6,058 nt of DNA from Bacillota bacterium (lineage in GTDB: Bacteria; Bacillota; Clostridia; Acetivibrionales; DTU013). The stretch is from the NCBI GenBank assembly GCA_023409615.1, contig JAEYRF010000213.1, forward strand, positions 1 through 6,058, in the 5' to 3' direction. Below the pieces are notes generated by a model, which worked only from the letters and a program-made list of their open reading frames with translations, was not told where the DNA came from and did no database searches. This document shows, piece after piece, positions 1 to 5,637 of the stretch. The position numbers and the translations under genes are program-made. Numbering within the stretch: position 1 is the first letter of the stretch; each line of letters begins with the position of its first letter.

Positions 1-69
1 AAAATAGCAAAAAGAGAGCCTAAACTGTTTGCCCACTGGCAGATGGGAATTCTGCCAACGGCTGAATAA
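1..69 (+). CDS. Group II intron reverse transcriptase/maturase, C-terminal end (partial)
   Basis: The window opens inside an open frame that ends at TAA 67-69 and encodes 22 residues ending LFAHWQMGILPTAE. A terminal LF-x-HW motif is typical of group II intron-encoded proteins (LtrA type) that lack a C-terminal HNH endonuclease domain. Such proteins help the intron RNA fold and splice, and copy it into new DNA sites by target-primed reverse transcription. The main support is position: the stop lies three bases before a textbook domain V, as expected for a protein encoded in intron domain IV. The RT fingers, palm and X (maturase) domain lie upstream of the window, so whether the full protein is intact cannot be judged. 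Confidence 0.72.
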   Translation, partial: KIAKREPKLFAHWQMGILPTAE

Positions 70-72
70 TGG

Positions 73-106
73 GAGCCGGATGAGCTGAGAGGTTCACGTC
101 CGGTTC
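73..106 (+). ncRNA. Group II intron domain V (catalytic hairpin)
   Basis: This is exactly 34 nt, the canonical domain V length. The lower stem pairs GAGCCGGA (73-80) with TCCGGTTC (99-106) in eight pairs including one G.U. A two-base CG bulge on the 3' side (97-98) is followed by an upper stem TGAGCT/GGTTCA (81-86/91-96) capped by a GAGA (GNRA) tetraloop at 87-90. The catalytic triad AGC lies at 74-76. Domain V binds the catalytic metal ions and is the most conserved part of these introns; every diagnostic element is present, so the domain looks functional. Confidence 0.9.
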
Positions 107-109
107 TGA

Positions 110-145
110 GAGAGCCTGAGGGTGAGATTCCCTCGGGCTACTTAC
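110..145 (+). ncRNA. Group II intron domain VI with branch-point adenosine and 3' splice site
   Basis: A ten-pair stem joins 113-122 to 130-139 (one U.G) around a seven-base loop. Below it G112-C141 and A111-T142 can pair, leaving A140 bulged. A bulged A about 6-8 bases before the 3' splice site is the nucleophile that forms the lariat. The intron would then end at A144-C145, matching the AY rule for group II 3' ends, and the downstream exon would begin CGCC at 146. The exact boundary could differ by a base because the upstream exon is not visible. Confidence 0.8.
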
Positions 146-288
146 CGCCTTTTGATGATTATATCCTGTGCGAAAGGCCGTCAACAGTGACGTTCGTATA
201 TTGCCTCTCAGGAGGGTATCAGAAGTAACTGCCCCGGATGTCTCCCTGTGAAGATCCCGTGCAGATGAAACAAAAAAGGAGAATCTAT
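146..288 (+). promoter_or_regulatory. glmS leader between intron and gene; possible degenerate glmS ribozyme
   Basis: The 143-base leader contains small hairpins: CGTCA/TGACG (179-183/188-192) and CCTC/GAGG (204-207/212-215). In Bacillota this position is usually occupied by the GlcN6P-activated glmS ribozyme. Parts resemble its core: AGGAGGGTATC (210-220) and, 15 bases on, GGATGTCTCCC (236-246), compared with the ribozyme's GAGG-UUAUCGAA...GGCGGAUGCCUCCC. However, the cleavage-site AGCGCC and the GTTGACGAGG segment are not seen, GGCGG is replaced, and only 42 bases separate the last block from the start codon, too few for normal P3 and P4. It is either a decayed or divergent ribozyme or a chance likeness. 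No convincing sigma-A promoter was found here, so glmS is probably transcribed from upstream, through the intron. Confidence 0.3.
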
Positions 289-2127
289 ATGTGTGGAATT
301 GTTGGTTATATAGGTAAAAAAAAGGCTGCCCCCATATTAGTCAATGGGCTGAAAAAGCTGGAATACAGGGGTTATGATTCGGCAGGTATCGCGTTGTTTG
401 AGGATGGCAGGCTTTCTGTAGTGAAATGCAAGGGAAGGCTGGCTGCGCTGGAAGAAAAACTGGGCGGTACAACGATTGGAACGGTAGGAGGAAATATCGG
501 TATCGGCCATACCAGATGGGCAACCCATGGCGAGCCCAATGACGTAAACTCGCACCCGCATCTTAGCAATTCCGGAAAAATCGCAGTAGTACACAACGGA
601 ATAATTGAAAACTATATGAAACTTAAAAAGTTTCTGACATTACAAGGCTACGAATTCATATCAGATACGGATACAGAGATTGTCGCACAGCTTGTGGATT
701 ACTATTACAAACAAAACGGTGATATCCTAAAAGCTGTCATGGAGTCAATCGACGAATTGGAGGGCTCCTATGCATTGGGTGTCTTATGCTCCGAATGTCC
801 CGAAAAATTCGTGGCGGCCAGAAAGGACAGCCCGCTGATCGTAGGACTGGGTAAGGGGGAGAACTATATCGCCTCCGATATTCCGGCGATCCTGGAGCAT
901 ACCAGAGACATCTATATCCTGGAAGACAAGGATGTAGCTGTATTGAGCAAGGATGGCGTCATTGTATATGACAACTACGGTGTGGTGTCTCAGAAGGAAG
1001 TCTTTCATGTGGATTGGGACGTGGCGGCCGCTGAGAAATCAGGCTTTGAGCACTTCATGATGAAAGAAATGTTTGAGGAGCCAAAGGTGATCAGGGATAC
1101 GATGAGCCCCAGAATCAGGTATGGAAGAATCGTATTGGATAACATCAGCATCACTGCGGAATACCTGAAGGGCATTGAAAAGATATTTATAGTAGCATGC
1201 GGAACTGCATTTCATGCTGGGATGGTAGGTAAATACCTGATAGAGAAGCTGGCACGCATACCTGTCGAAACAGATCTTGCATCTGAATTCAGGTACAGAG
1301 ATCCAATACTCAATTACAGGAATCTGGTCATCATCATCAGCCAGTCCGGCGAGACCATCGATACGCTGTTTGCGATGAGAGAAGCGAAAAAGAAGGGCGC
1401 GAGGGTGTTGTCCATTGTCAATGTTGTGGGCAGCTCCATCGCCAGGGAATCCGATGATGTTCTTTACACCTGGGCGGGTCCTGAAATTGCCGTTGCATCC
1501 ACAAAGGCGTACAATACACAGTTGACAGCACTGACACTTATTGCACTGGATTTTGCCTGTAAGAGGGGTACTCTGGAGGAGGCCCAGTTGGCCGGTATCC
1601 TTGAGGGGATGAGTACCCTGCCTTCTGCCGTAGAAAAGATTCTGTTCCACAGAGAAGATATTCAGCGGTTTGCCTCTGAGCACTACAACGCGAAAAGCAT
1701 TTTCTTCATCGGCAGGGGTCTGGATTATGCACTTTCCATGGAAGGCTCCCTTAAGCTGAAGGAGATATCCTACATCCATTCTGAGGCCTATGCCGGCGGT
1801 GAACTGAAGCATGGCACAATTGCACTGATAGAGGACGGTACACTCGTGGTCTGCCCAATGACGCAGGACAGTCTGTATGAGAAGATGGGCAGCAACATCC
1901 GCGAAGTCAAGGCCAGAGGCGCCACAGTGCTTGCAATCACACAGCAAAAGAACACGGAGGTGGAGAAGCTGGCTGACATAGTAGTCTTCATACCCGACAT
2001 CGACCCGCTGCTTGCGCCCATCGCAGCAGTCACCACGATGCAGCTGTTCGCTTACTACATGGCCGTGCTCAAGGGCTGTGATGTGGATAAGCCGAGGAAC
2101 CTTGCGAAGAGCGTGACGGTGGAGTAG
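289..2127 (+). CDS. glmS: Glutamine--fructose-6-phosphate aminotransferase (isomerizing)
   Basis: GlmS converts fructose-6-phosphate and glutamine to glucosamine-6-phosphate and glutamate in the cytoplasm, the first committed step to UDP-GlcNAc for peptidoglycan. The 612 residues match the usual length of about 600-610. The start at 289 is fixed by AGGAGA (277-282) six bases upstream and by Cys2, which must become the N-terminal nucleophile after Met removal; the in-frame ATG at 238 would bury it. The glutaminase domain (about 2-240) shows CGIVGY, R76 in HTRWATHG, N103 in HNG and D128 in SDTDTE. The SIS domains (about 285-430 and 460-600) show CGTAFHA (304-310), SQSGET (351-356), STKAYNTQ, E492 in LKE, H508 in ELKHG and K607 in the tail AKSVTVE. 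All expected catalytic residues are present, so it appears fully functional. It stands alone, with the intron on one side and AT-rich DNA and an IS on the other. Confidence 0.98.
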   Translation: MCGIVGYIGKKKAAPILVNGLKKLEYRGYDSAGIALFEDGRLSVVKCKGRLAALEEKLGGTTIGTVGGNIGIGHTRWATHGEPNDVNSHPHLSNSGKIAVVHNGIIENYMKLKKFLTLQGYEFISDTDTEIVAQLVDYYYKQNGDILKAVMESIDELEGSYALGVLCSECPEKFVAARKDSPLIVGLGKGENYIASDIPAILEHTRDIYILEDKDVAVLSKDGVIVYDNYGVVSQKEVFHVDWDVAAAEKSGFEHFMMKEMFEEPKVIRDTMSPRIRYGRIVLDNISITAEYLKGIEKIFIVACGTAFHAGMVGKYLIEKLARIPVETDLASEFRYRDPILNYRNLVIIISQSGETIDTLFAMREAKKKGARVLSIVNVVGSSIARESDDVLYTWAGPEIAVASTKAYNTQLTALTLIALDFACKRGTLEEAQLAGILEGMSTLPSAVEKILFHREDIQRFASEHYNAKSIFFIGRGLDYALSMEGSLKLKEISYIHSEAYAGGELKHGTIALIEDGTLVVCPMTQDSLYEKMGSNIREVKARGATVLAITQQKNTEVEKLADIVVFIPDIDPLLAPIAAVTTMQLFAYYMAVLKGCDVDKPRNLAKSVTVE

Positions 2128-2196
2128 GGGATTGGGGGATGGAGTGGGGGGCTGTTGAGAGAGGTGTAAGACCCGGGGGAAGAAAAGAATAATGAG
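2128..2196 (+). other. G-rich tail immediately after glmS
   Basis: The first 50 bases after the stop codon carry strong G runs on the coding strand: 2127-2130 (overlapping the TAG), 2134-2138, 2146-2151 and 2175-2179. This composition differs sharply from the AT-rich DNA that follows. No coding signal is seen. The runs could form a G-quadruplex in the mRNA 3' UTR, although the last loop (23 bases) is long. Confidence 0.4.
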
Positions 2197-2236
2197 GTTA
2201 ATTGGGGATACAGGTATTACTGTATCCCTAATTAGC
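2197..2236 (+). terminator. Perfect 17-bp hairpin downstream of glmS (terminator-like, no T tract)
   Basis: The arms 2197-2213 and 2220-2236 pair over 17 bp with only two G.T wobbles around the six-base loop GTATTA; the core is GGGGATACAG/CTGTATCCC. It is the only strong hairpin after glmS and is well placed to end the transcript. It lacks the run of T expected of an intrinsic terminator (it is followed by TTGAAGCC), so it may instead be an mRNA 3'-stabilising hairpin, a Rho-dependent end or a small palindromic repeat. Confidence 0.45.
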
Positions 2237-2510
2237 TTGAAGCCATTCTGTATCGGTCTTAGGTGTATCTAATGATTCAAATCATATTAAATCCTTTTAT
2301 TTCAATCTAATTATATATAAGAAATAGATGTATAGAATTGTAAACTTAGAGGTAAACGTAACATCGCGGATTTCCTGGAAAGGAGTTAATAACATAGCTG
2401 TTAAGACATCATTCATCAAATACTTAAGTATTTTGCAGGAATATGGGTATTTAATGTGGAAATTATTAATTATCGAACGTCGCCTATGATAAAAGAGTAA
2501 AGAATGCCTT
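2237..2510. other. AT-rich intergenic stretch with no convincing gene
   Basis: About 270 bases of AT-rich DNA between the glmS hairpin and the inferred left edge of the IS. The best plus-strand open frame is ATG 2328 to TGA 2489 (53 codons, containing SFIKYLSILQEYGYLMWK), but it has no proper RBS: the only good Shine-Dalgarno (AAAGGAG near 2381) sits inside it and is not followed by a start codon. A minus-strand frame over 2297-2539 would need a TTG start. Neither is called. The stretch may be decayed former coding DNA. Confidence 0.4.
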
Positions 2511-2524
2511 AATTGCAAATCGAA

Positions 2525-2592
2525 ATGCAACCCTTTCAACCTGCACCGACCTTTCTAAAATTTGAAAATCCATACGACCTGAAAGGTTGCAT
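2525..2592. repeat. Imperfect 13-bp inverted repeat at the left IS boundary
   Basis: ATGCAACC-C-TTTCA (2525-2538) is complementary to TGAAAGGTTGCAT (2580-2592) over 13 bp with one bulged C, separated by 41 bases. The left arm overlaps the candidate terminal repeat of the element, and the same ATGCAACC octamer recurs at 6010-6017 in the second repeat array. It may be part of a transposase binding site or a cruciform target; its role is not shown by sequence. Confidence 0.5.
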
Positions 2593-2623
2593 CCCAGCGT
2601 ACAAATTTGGCGAGATGTCAGGG

Positions 2624-2757
2624 CGGGCGGTTACGCCCGTTCATCGGAGCGCAGCGCAGACCCTTGATATCCCATAATACTATATCCTTTTGTCCTCGGT
2701 CTGTCATGACAGACCGACTGCCTTCCGGCGAGGACGGGGTTTGGGGCAGAGCCCCAA
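2624..2757 (+). repeat. Cluster of strong palindromes in the transposase leader
   Basis: Three GC-rich structures precede the transposase. First, CGGGCG/CGCCCG with loop GTTA (2624-2639). Second, an outer stem GTCCTCG/CGAGGAC (2692-2698/2729-2735) enclosing a perfect 20-bp palindrome centred on TCATGA (2697-2716). Third, TTGGGGC-AGA-GCCCCAA (2741-2757). The block is far more GC-rich than the DNA on either side. In other IS families such leader structures stop transcripts entering from outside from producing transposase; here the proposed promoter lies downstream of all three, which fits that role. The function is inferred. Confidence 0.6.
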
Positions 2758-2778
2758 GGTTTAAAATAATTCTTCTAT

Positions 2779-2807
2779 TTGCAATCCTTTCTGCTGCCGA
2801 ATATACA
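2779..2807 (+). promoter_or_regulatory. Candidate sigma-A promoter of the transposase
   Basis: TTGCAA (2779-2784) and TATACA (2802-2807) are separated by exactly 17 bases; each matches four of six consensus positions. Transcription would start near 2814, leaving a short leader of about 23 bases with AGGAG (2825-2829) seven bases before the ATG at 2837. Moderate matches of this kind arise by chance in AT-rich DNA, so the call is tentative. Confidence 0.35.
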
Positions 2808-2836
2808 GTATGTTGGCGGATGAAAGGAGAGTAACC

Positions 2837-4135
2837 ATGTCAACATTTTTCACTTACGAGGAGAGATTAACCCTCCAAAAACACCTGAAGGAAAGCCTAT
2901 CCTTCAAAGAAATCGCCCGCAATTTGGGCAAAAACCCGAGCACCATTTCAAGAGAGGTTCGCAAGTATCTTTCAGAGGTTGCTACCGGGTATCCAGGCTT
3001 TCCGTATAACGCCTGCAAAAATCGTTTCAACTGCAGGAAGAAAGATTTATGCGGCAAGGAGTGTACGAGAACATCCACGGTATACTGCAAGCTCTGCCCG
3101 AAGTGCAATGATAACTGCCGGGACTTCATTGAGGAAATCTGTACCGCAAGGTTTCGGATTCCATATGTCTGCAACGGCTGTGAGCAAATCGGCAAATGCA
3201 CCTTGCTGAAAAACCTCTACGATGCGGAGCATGCCCATGTCAAAGCCCACAAAACCATTTCGCAGTCCCGCAGCGGTTTATGCATCTGCGAGGAAGAGGT
3301 TGCCAGACTCAACGCAATCATCAGCCCTTTGGTCAAACAGGGGCAATCCATCCACCAGATTTATGTGTCCCATGAAGACGAGCTCATGTGCAGCGAGAAG
3401 ACCATCTACAACTACATAGACGCCTGCCTTCTGGATGTACGCAACATCGACCTGCCCAGGAAAGTGAGGTTCCGTGAACGCTACAAAAAGCCGGAATTCA
3501 AAGTGGACAAGGGCTGCAGGATTGGCCGTAATTATGAGGCGTTTCAAAGCTTCATGGAAAACAACCCAGATACGGCGATTGTCCAAATGGATTCTGTGAT
3601 TGGAACCAAAGGCGGCAAGTGCCTGCTGACAGTGCATTTCGTAGAAACCAGCCTGATGCTTGCTTTTCTGAGGGAAACCAATACATCACAATCAGTAATC
3701 AACGTATACAACGACCTCGACCAAAGGATAGGGCGCAGGCTGTTCCGGAAGCTGTTCCCTGTCATACTGACAGACAACGGCAGCGAGTTCTCCAATCCCA
3801 AAGCCATTGAGTATGGACCTGAGAAGTACGATAATTTGCGTACACAGATCTATTACTGCGATGCCGGTTGTCCTCATCAAAAGGGAGCAATTGAGGTCAA
3901 CCATGGACTGATTCGCAGGGTGCTTCCCAAAGGCTCAAGCTTCAATCATCTGGCACAGGAAGACATTACATTAATGATGAACCACATCAATTCCTACAAA
4001 AGAAAAAAGCTGAACAACCGCAGTCCCTACGAGACGTTCAGCTTTCACCACGGAGAAGAGGTCTTACAAAAACTTGGATGTTCACCGGTGCCCGCCGATG
4101 AAATCCTGATAAAGCCTTCTCTTCTCAAAAGATAG
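2837..4135 (+). CDS. IS30-family transposase
   Basis: A 432-residue DDE transposase that would cut and join the ends of its own element. The start at 2837 is chosen because AAAGGAGAG sits directly upstream; an in-frame ATG at 2810 lacks an RBS. An N-terminal helix-turn-helix (about 15-45, with SFKEIARNLGKNPSTISREV) is the HTH_38 type that binds IS30 ends. Residues 60-121 contain twelve cysteines (CxxC pairs at 84/87, 87/90 and 112/115), probably zinc-binding and typical of the longer clostridial branch. A second helical region (about 150-200) leads into the rve/RNase H-like core with D252 (VQMDSVIG), D313 (LTDNGSEF) and E353 (KGAIEVNHGLIRR), the IS30-type catalytic triad. No frameshift or stop interrupts it, so the enzyme may be active. 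The cysteine codons and base composition are more GC-rich than the neighbouring AT-rich island. Confidence 0.95.
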   Translation: MSTFFTYEERLTLQKHLKESLSFKEIARNLGKNPSTISREVRKYLSEVATGYPGFPYNACKNRFNCRKKDLCGKECTRTSTVYCKLCPKCNDNCRDFIEEICTARFRIPYVCNGCEQIGKCTLLKNLYDAEHAHVKAHKTISQSRSGLCICEEEVARLNAIISPLVKQGQSIHQIYVSHEDELMCSEKTIYNYIDACLLDVRNIDLPRKVRFRERYKKPEFKVDKGCRIGRNYEAFQSFMENNPDTAIVQMDSVIGTKGGKCLLTVHFVETSLMLAFLRETNTSQSVINVYNDLDQRIGRRLFRKLFPVILTDNGSEFSNPKAIEYGPEKYDNLRTQIYYCDAGCPHQKGAIEVNHGLIRRVLPKGSSFNHLAQEDITLMMNHINSYKRKKLNNRSPYETFSFHHGEEVLQKLGCSPVPADEILIKPSLLKR

Positions 4136-4284
4136 ACCTTAAAACAAGTGCCGCCAACTCATGTATACTCATACATAAAACAGGGGTGGATTCTCCGATT
4201 ACAAACATATCGAGAGGGCGTTCACCTCCGCTTGGCATGCCTGTTTTTCCTTATCATACGCCAGATAAATGAAAAAATCAAACC
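4136..4284. other. Non-coding 3' flank of the transposase
   Basis: No gene is supported. The stretch has a small hairpin ATGTAT/ATACAT (4161-4166/4171-4176), too weak to be a convincing terminator, and an isolated TTACAAA (4199-4205) preceded by TTCTCCGA that resembles one unit of the array starting at 4285. An open frame running 4148-4432 crosses straight into that array and is regarded as spurious. Confidence 0.4.
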
Positions 4285-4425
4285 GCATTTGGGTTACAAA
4301 AATGGCTTTTCGTTTTCAAAACTGGCTTCTTGGATACAAAACTTGCGTCTCGTTTACAAATATTCAGTTGTCAATTTACAAACTTGCATTTCGTCTTTCA
4401 AAGTGGCGTCTCGTCTTTCAATTGA
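4285..4425 (+). repeat. Seven-unit degenerate direct repeat, 20-base period
   Basis: Units share a GC-x-T-x-T-C-G-T/C-TTACAAA-x-x-TG pattern. The conserved C of each (TTACAAA/TTTCAAA) falls at 4297, 4317, 4337, 4357, 4379, 4399 and 4419, giving spacings of 20, 20, 20, 22, 20 and 20. A spacing of about two helical turns puts every copy on the same DNA face, as in arrays of transposase or regulator binding sites. An inverted copy lies at 2513-2530 on the other side of the transposase, which links the array to element ends. Adjacent repeats with no spacers rule out CRISPR. Such arrays are known from IS21 and Tn7-like ends, but are not typical of IS30. Confidence 0.8.
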
Positions 4426-4427
4426 GA

Positions 4428-4433
4428 TATAAT
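4428..4433 (+). promoter_or_regulatory. Consensus -10 box (TATAAT) just outside the IS right end
   Basis: A perfect TATAAT lies five bases beyond the inferred right end of the element, 18 bases before GGAGG (4451-4455) and 29 bases before the GTG at 4462. No good -35 is present at the right distance (the bases 17 upstream, around 4405-4410, are GGCGTC inside the last repeat). The original -35 may therefore have been replaced by the element, or the box relies on repeat-derived sequence. Confidence 0.4.
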
Positions 4434-4461
4434 AATCAAATAAGATATATGGAGGTCGACG

Positions 4462-4500
4462 GTGTTGAGGCTATATATTACAAGGCATGGTGAAACAGTA
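4462..4500 (+). pseudogene. 5' stub of a histidine phosphatase (phosphoglycerate-mutase-like) gene
   Basis: GTG at 4462, six bases after GGAGG (4451-4455), opens a frame reading MLRLYITRHGETV. This is the beginning of a histidine phosphatase superfamily protein: L-Y-x-x-RHGET carries the catalytic His that is phosphorylated. Full-length relatives continue with WN and some 180-200 more residues, but here the similarity stops abruptly near 4500 and the frame runs into a lipoprotein. No later part of the phosphatase is seen in the window. This is best explained as a deletion or recombination that removed all but the first 13 codons while leaving the promoter and RBS. Confidence 0.6.
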
Positions 4501-4509
4501 GTGTGCAAA

Positions 4510-5562
4510 ATGAAACGAGGATTCGGTATAGCTGCACTGGCAGTGTTTATTTTTCTGAATTTATCAGCATGTAATACTAATAATCAAAATGCATCGGTGA
4601 TTTACTCAGATGAATTGTCAAATTCTATAAGTCAGTCTAATACTACATCAACAACTGAATTCCAGATTTCACAGAGCGCTGAACCCTCACGGAACGCTGA
4701 AACTTCACAGGATACTGAATCCCCACAAAACAACCTGGTTTCCTATTGGGATGAATTTGCTGAAAGCTATGGTGGCTCAGAAGCATATTTTAGTGAGGTT
4801 CCAATAGATGTTGATTTATTACCATTATATATTGCCGGGATGCGGCATACGGATCCATATGTCAGATGGACGTGTGCATATAAGGCTTTTAATTATGAAT
4901 GGGATGAAAGAAAACCAGAAATTATTACAGCTCTGCAGCCGCTGCTGACAGATGAGGTTCAGCAAGTACGGGAGGCAGCTAAATTCTCTACAGAGGTGTT
5001 GACTGAATCATTTTCAGGTCCTGAATTCGTACCTTCTCCCAACGGTAAAGACATAGCGTTTAATCCTTTTCCTAATGCCCGTTTTAACGATGGAAAGGTA
5101 TGGGTCTATTTTGGCGAAAGCCGGCAATTATCAATGGTTTTACAGCTCTTAAGCATTGGCGGGGATAGTGGAGTAGCAGGGCATATTCAATGGAGTCCCG
5201 ATGGATCGAAGCTGGCTGTTGGTGATGGCGGACGATTGTGGTCAAATACAGTAATATTGAATTTGGATACTTTGACTACCAATAAACAAGATTTGTTTTC
5301 ATACCTTGCTGAAAACAGTGAGAAGTTTGGTTATAAAATAGGCGACTATCAGCGGCCTGATCCTGCTACTCGTTTTTTGGAGTGGAGTCCTGATAGTATG
5401 AAGGTATTGCTTTCATATTATTTTGCTGAAGATCCGGAAAAATGGCAGTCAGGTTATGCTGTATATAATAGTGAAACAGATAAGTATGAGAGGATTATGA
5501 CAAATGAAGCATCAGCCGATGAATATCCTCAACTTGACAAACCGGATGGGTTTCATTGGTAA
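4510..5562 (+). CDS. Putative lipoprotein with HEAT-like and TolB/WD40-like propeller segments
   Basis: From ATG 4510 the product is 350 residues. MKRG, a hydrophobic core and the lipobox LSAC (Cys21) predict lipid attachment and anchoring on the outer face of the membrane. Residues about 22-78 are a Ser/Thr/Asn/Gln-rich linker. Residues about 103-165 look like HEAT repeats (LPLYIAGMRHTDPYVRWTCA; LQPLLTDEVQQVREAA). The rest has propeller motifs of the PD40/TolB kind: FVPSPNGKDIAF (173-184), IQWSPDGSKLAV (226-237) and LEWSPDSMKVLL (290-301). With only about three blades visible, a whole propeller is unlikely. There is no good RBS before 4510; the frame is also open from GTG 4462, which has an excellent RBS, so translation may begin there and add 16 phosphatase-derived residues before the signal peptide. 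Function unknown; a surface binding or scaffolding role is an inference. Confidence 0.8.
   Translation: MKRGFGIAALAVFIFLNLSACNTNNQNASVIYSDELSNSISQSNTTSTTEFQISQSAEPSRNAETSQDTESPQNNLVSYWDEFAESYGGSEAYFSEVPIDVDLLPLYIAGMRHTDPYVRWTCAYKAFNYEWDERKPEIITALQPLLTDEVQQVREAAKFSTEVLTESFSGPEFVPSPNGKDIAFNPFPNARFNDGKVWVYFGESRQLSMVLQLLSIGGDSGVAGHIQWSPDGSKLAVGDGGRLWSNTVILNLDTLTTNKQDLFSYLAENSEKFGYKIGDYQRPDPATRFLEWSPDSMKVLLSYYFAEDPEKWQSGYAVYNSETDKYERIMTNEASADEYPQLDKPDGFHW
4672..4725 (+). repeat. Three 18-bp tandem repeats in the lipoprotein linker
   Basis: Units 4672-4689, 4690-4707 and 4708-4725 share the pattern C-x-G-x-x-x-x-CTGAA-x-C-x-x-CA and encode QSAEPS, RNAETS and QDTESP. Being a multiple of three, the repeat can expand or contract without breaking the frame, so linker length may vary between strains. 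Confidence 0.65.
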
Positions 5563-5622
5563 TCCTCTTTGTGTGATATGGAGAGAAAGCATACTATAAA
5601 AGTGGACTTGGAATCAGGAGCG

Positions 5623-5637
5623 TTGGATTTCATCCAA
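5623..5637. terminator. Small perfect hairpin between the convergent genes
   Basis: TTGGAT (5623-5628) and ATCCAA (5632-5637) pair around the loop TTC, followed by AATCTTTAAA. It is the best hairpin between the lipoprotein stop and the minus-strand gene, but only 6 bp with a poor T tract, so it is at most a weak terminator. Confidence 0.2.

Larger units (their letters stand above)
1..145 (+). mobile_element. 3' end of a bacterial group II intron
   Basis: The segment holds, in order, the end of the intron-encoded protein, domain V (73-106), domain VI (about 110-143) and a 3' splice site at or near 145 that fits the AY rule (...TTAC). The element is in the same orientation as glmS and ends 143 bases before its start codon, so a transcript reading through it would have to be spliced to give a continuous leader. 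The domain V triad is AGC rather than the CGC usual in class IIC, so an ordinary IIB-like lineage is more likely than a terminator-targeting class C intron. The 5' end and the 5' exon are outside the window. Confidence 0.85.
2511..4423 (+). mobile_element. IS30-family insertion element with imperfect repeat-type ends (boundaries inferred)
   Basis: The element is anchored by the IS30-family transposase at 2837-4135. Candidate termini were found by comparing the flanks. The left sequence from 2511 (AATTGCAAATCGAAATGC...) matches the reverse complement of the right sequence ending at 4423 (AATTGAAAGACGAGACGC...) at 15 of 21 positions. A 10-bp exact inverted match also exists: CGAAATGCAA at 2521-2530 against TTGCATTTCG at 4384-4393. 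This gives about 1.9 kb, long for IS30 (usually about 1-1.7 kb). No clear target duplication is seen. Alternatively, a smaller IS30 element (within about 2593-4260) has inserted into the remains of another element that owns the repeat-array ends. The transposase identity is secure; the ends are not. Confidence 0.45.

Noticed and set aside
238..288. Upstream in-frame ATG extending GlmS by 17 residues
   Set aside because: It lacks a fitting RBS and would place the catalytic Cys away from the N-terminus; the ATG at 289 has AGGAGA and gives MCGIVGY.
1039..1947. 302-codon open frame on the minus strand inside glmS
   Set aside because: It is entirely antisense to a strongly conserved gene, and its translation resembles no protein family; it is a by-product of glmS codon use.
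2297..2539. 80-codon minus-strand open frame in AT-rich DNA
   Set aside because: It needs a TTG start, has no RBS and no recognisable protein features.
2607..2834. 75-codon plus-strand open frame before the transposase
   Set aside because: It runs through the palindromic leader, has no RBS and overlaps the transposase start region; its translation looks like non-coding DNA.
4285..4425. CRISPR array
   Set aside because: The repeats are degenerate, directly adjacent and without unique spacers; no cas genes are present.
4148..4432. 94-codon plus-strand open frame
   Set aside because: Half of it is the 20-bp repeat array read as protein; there is no RBS.
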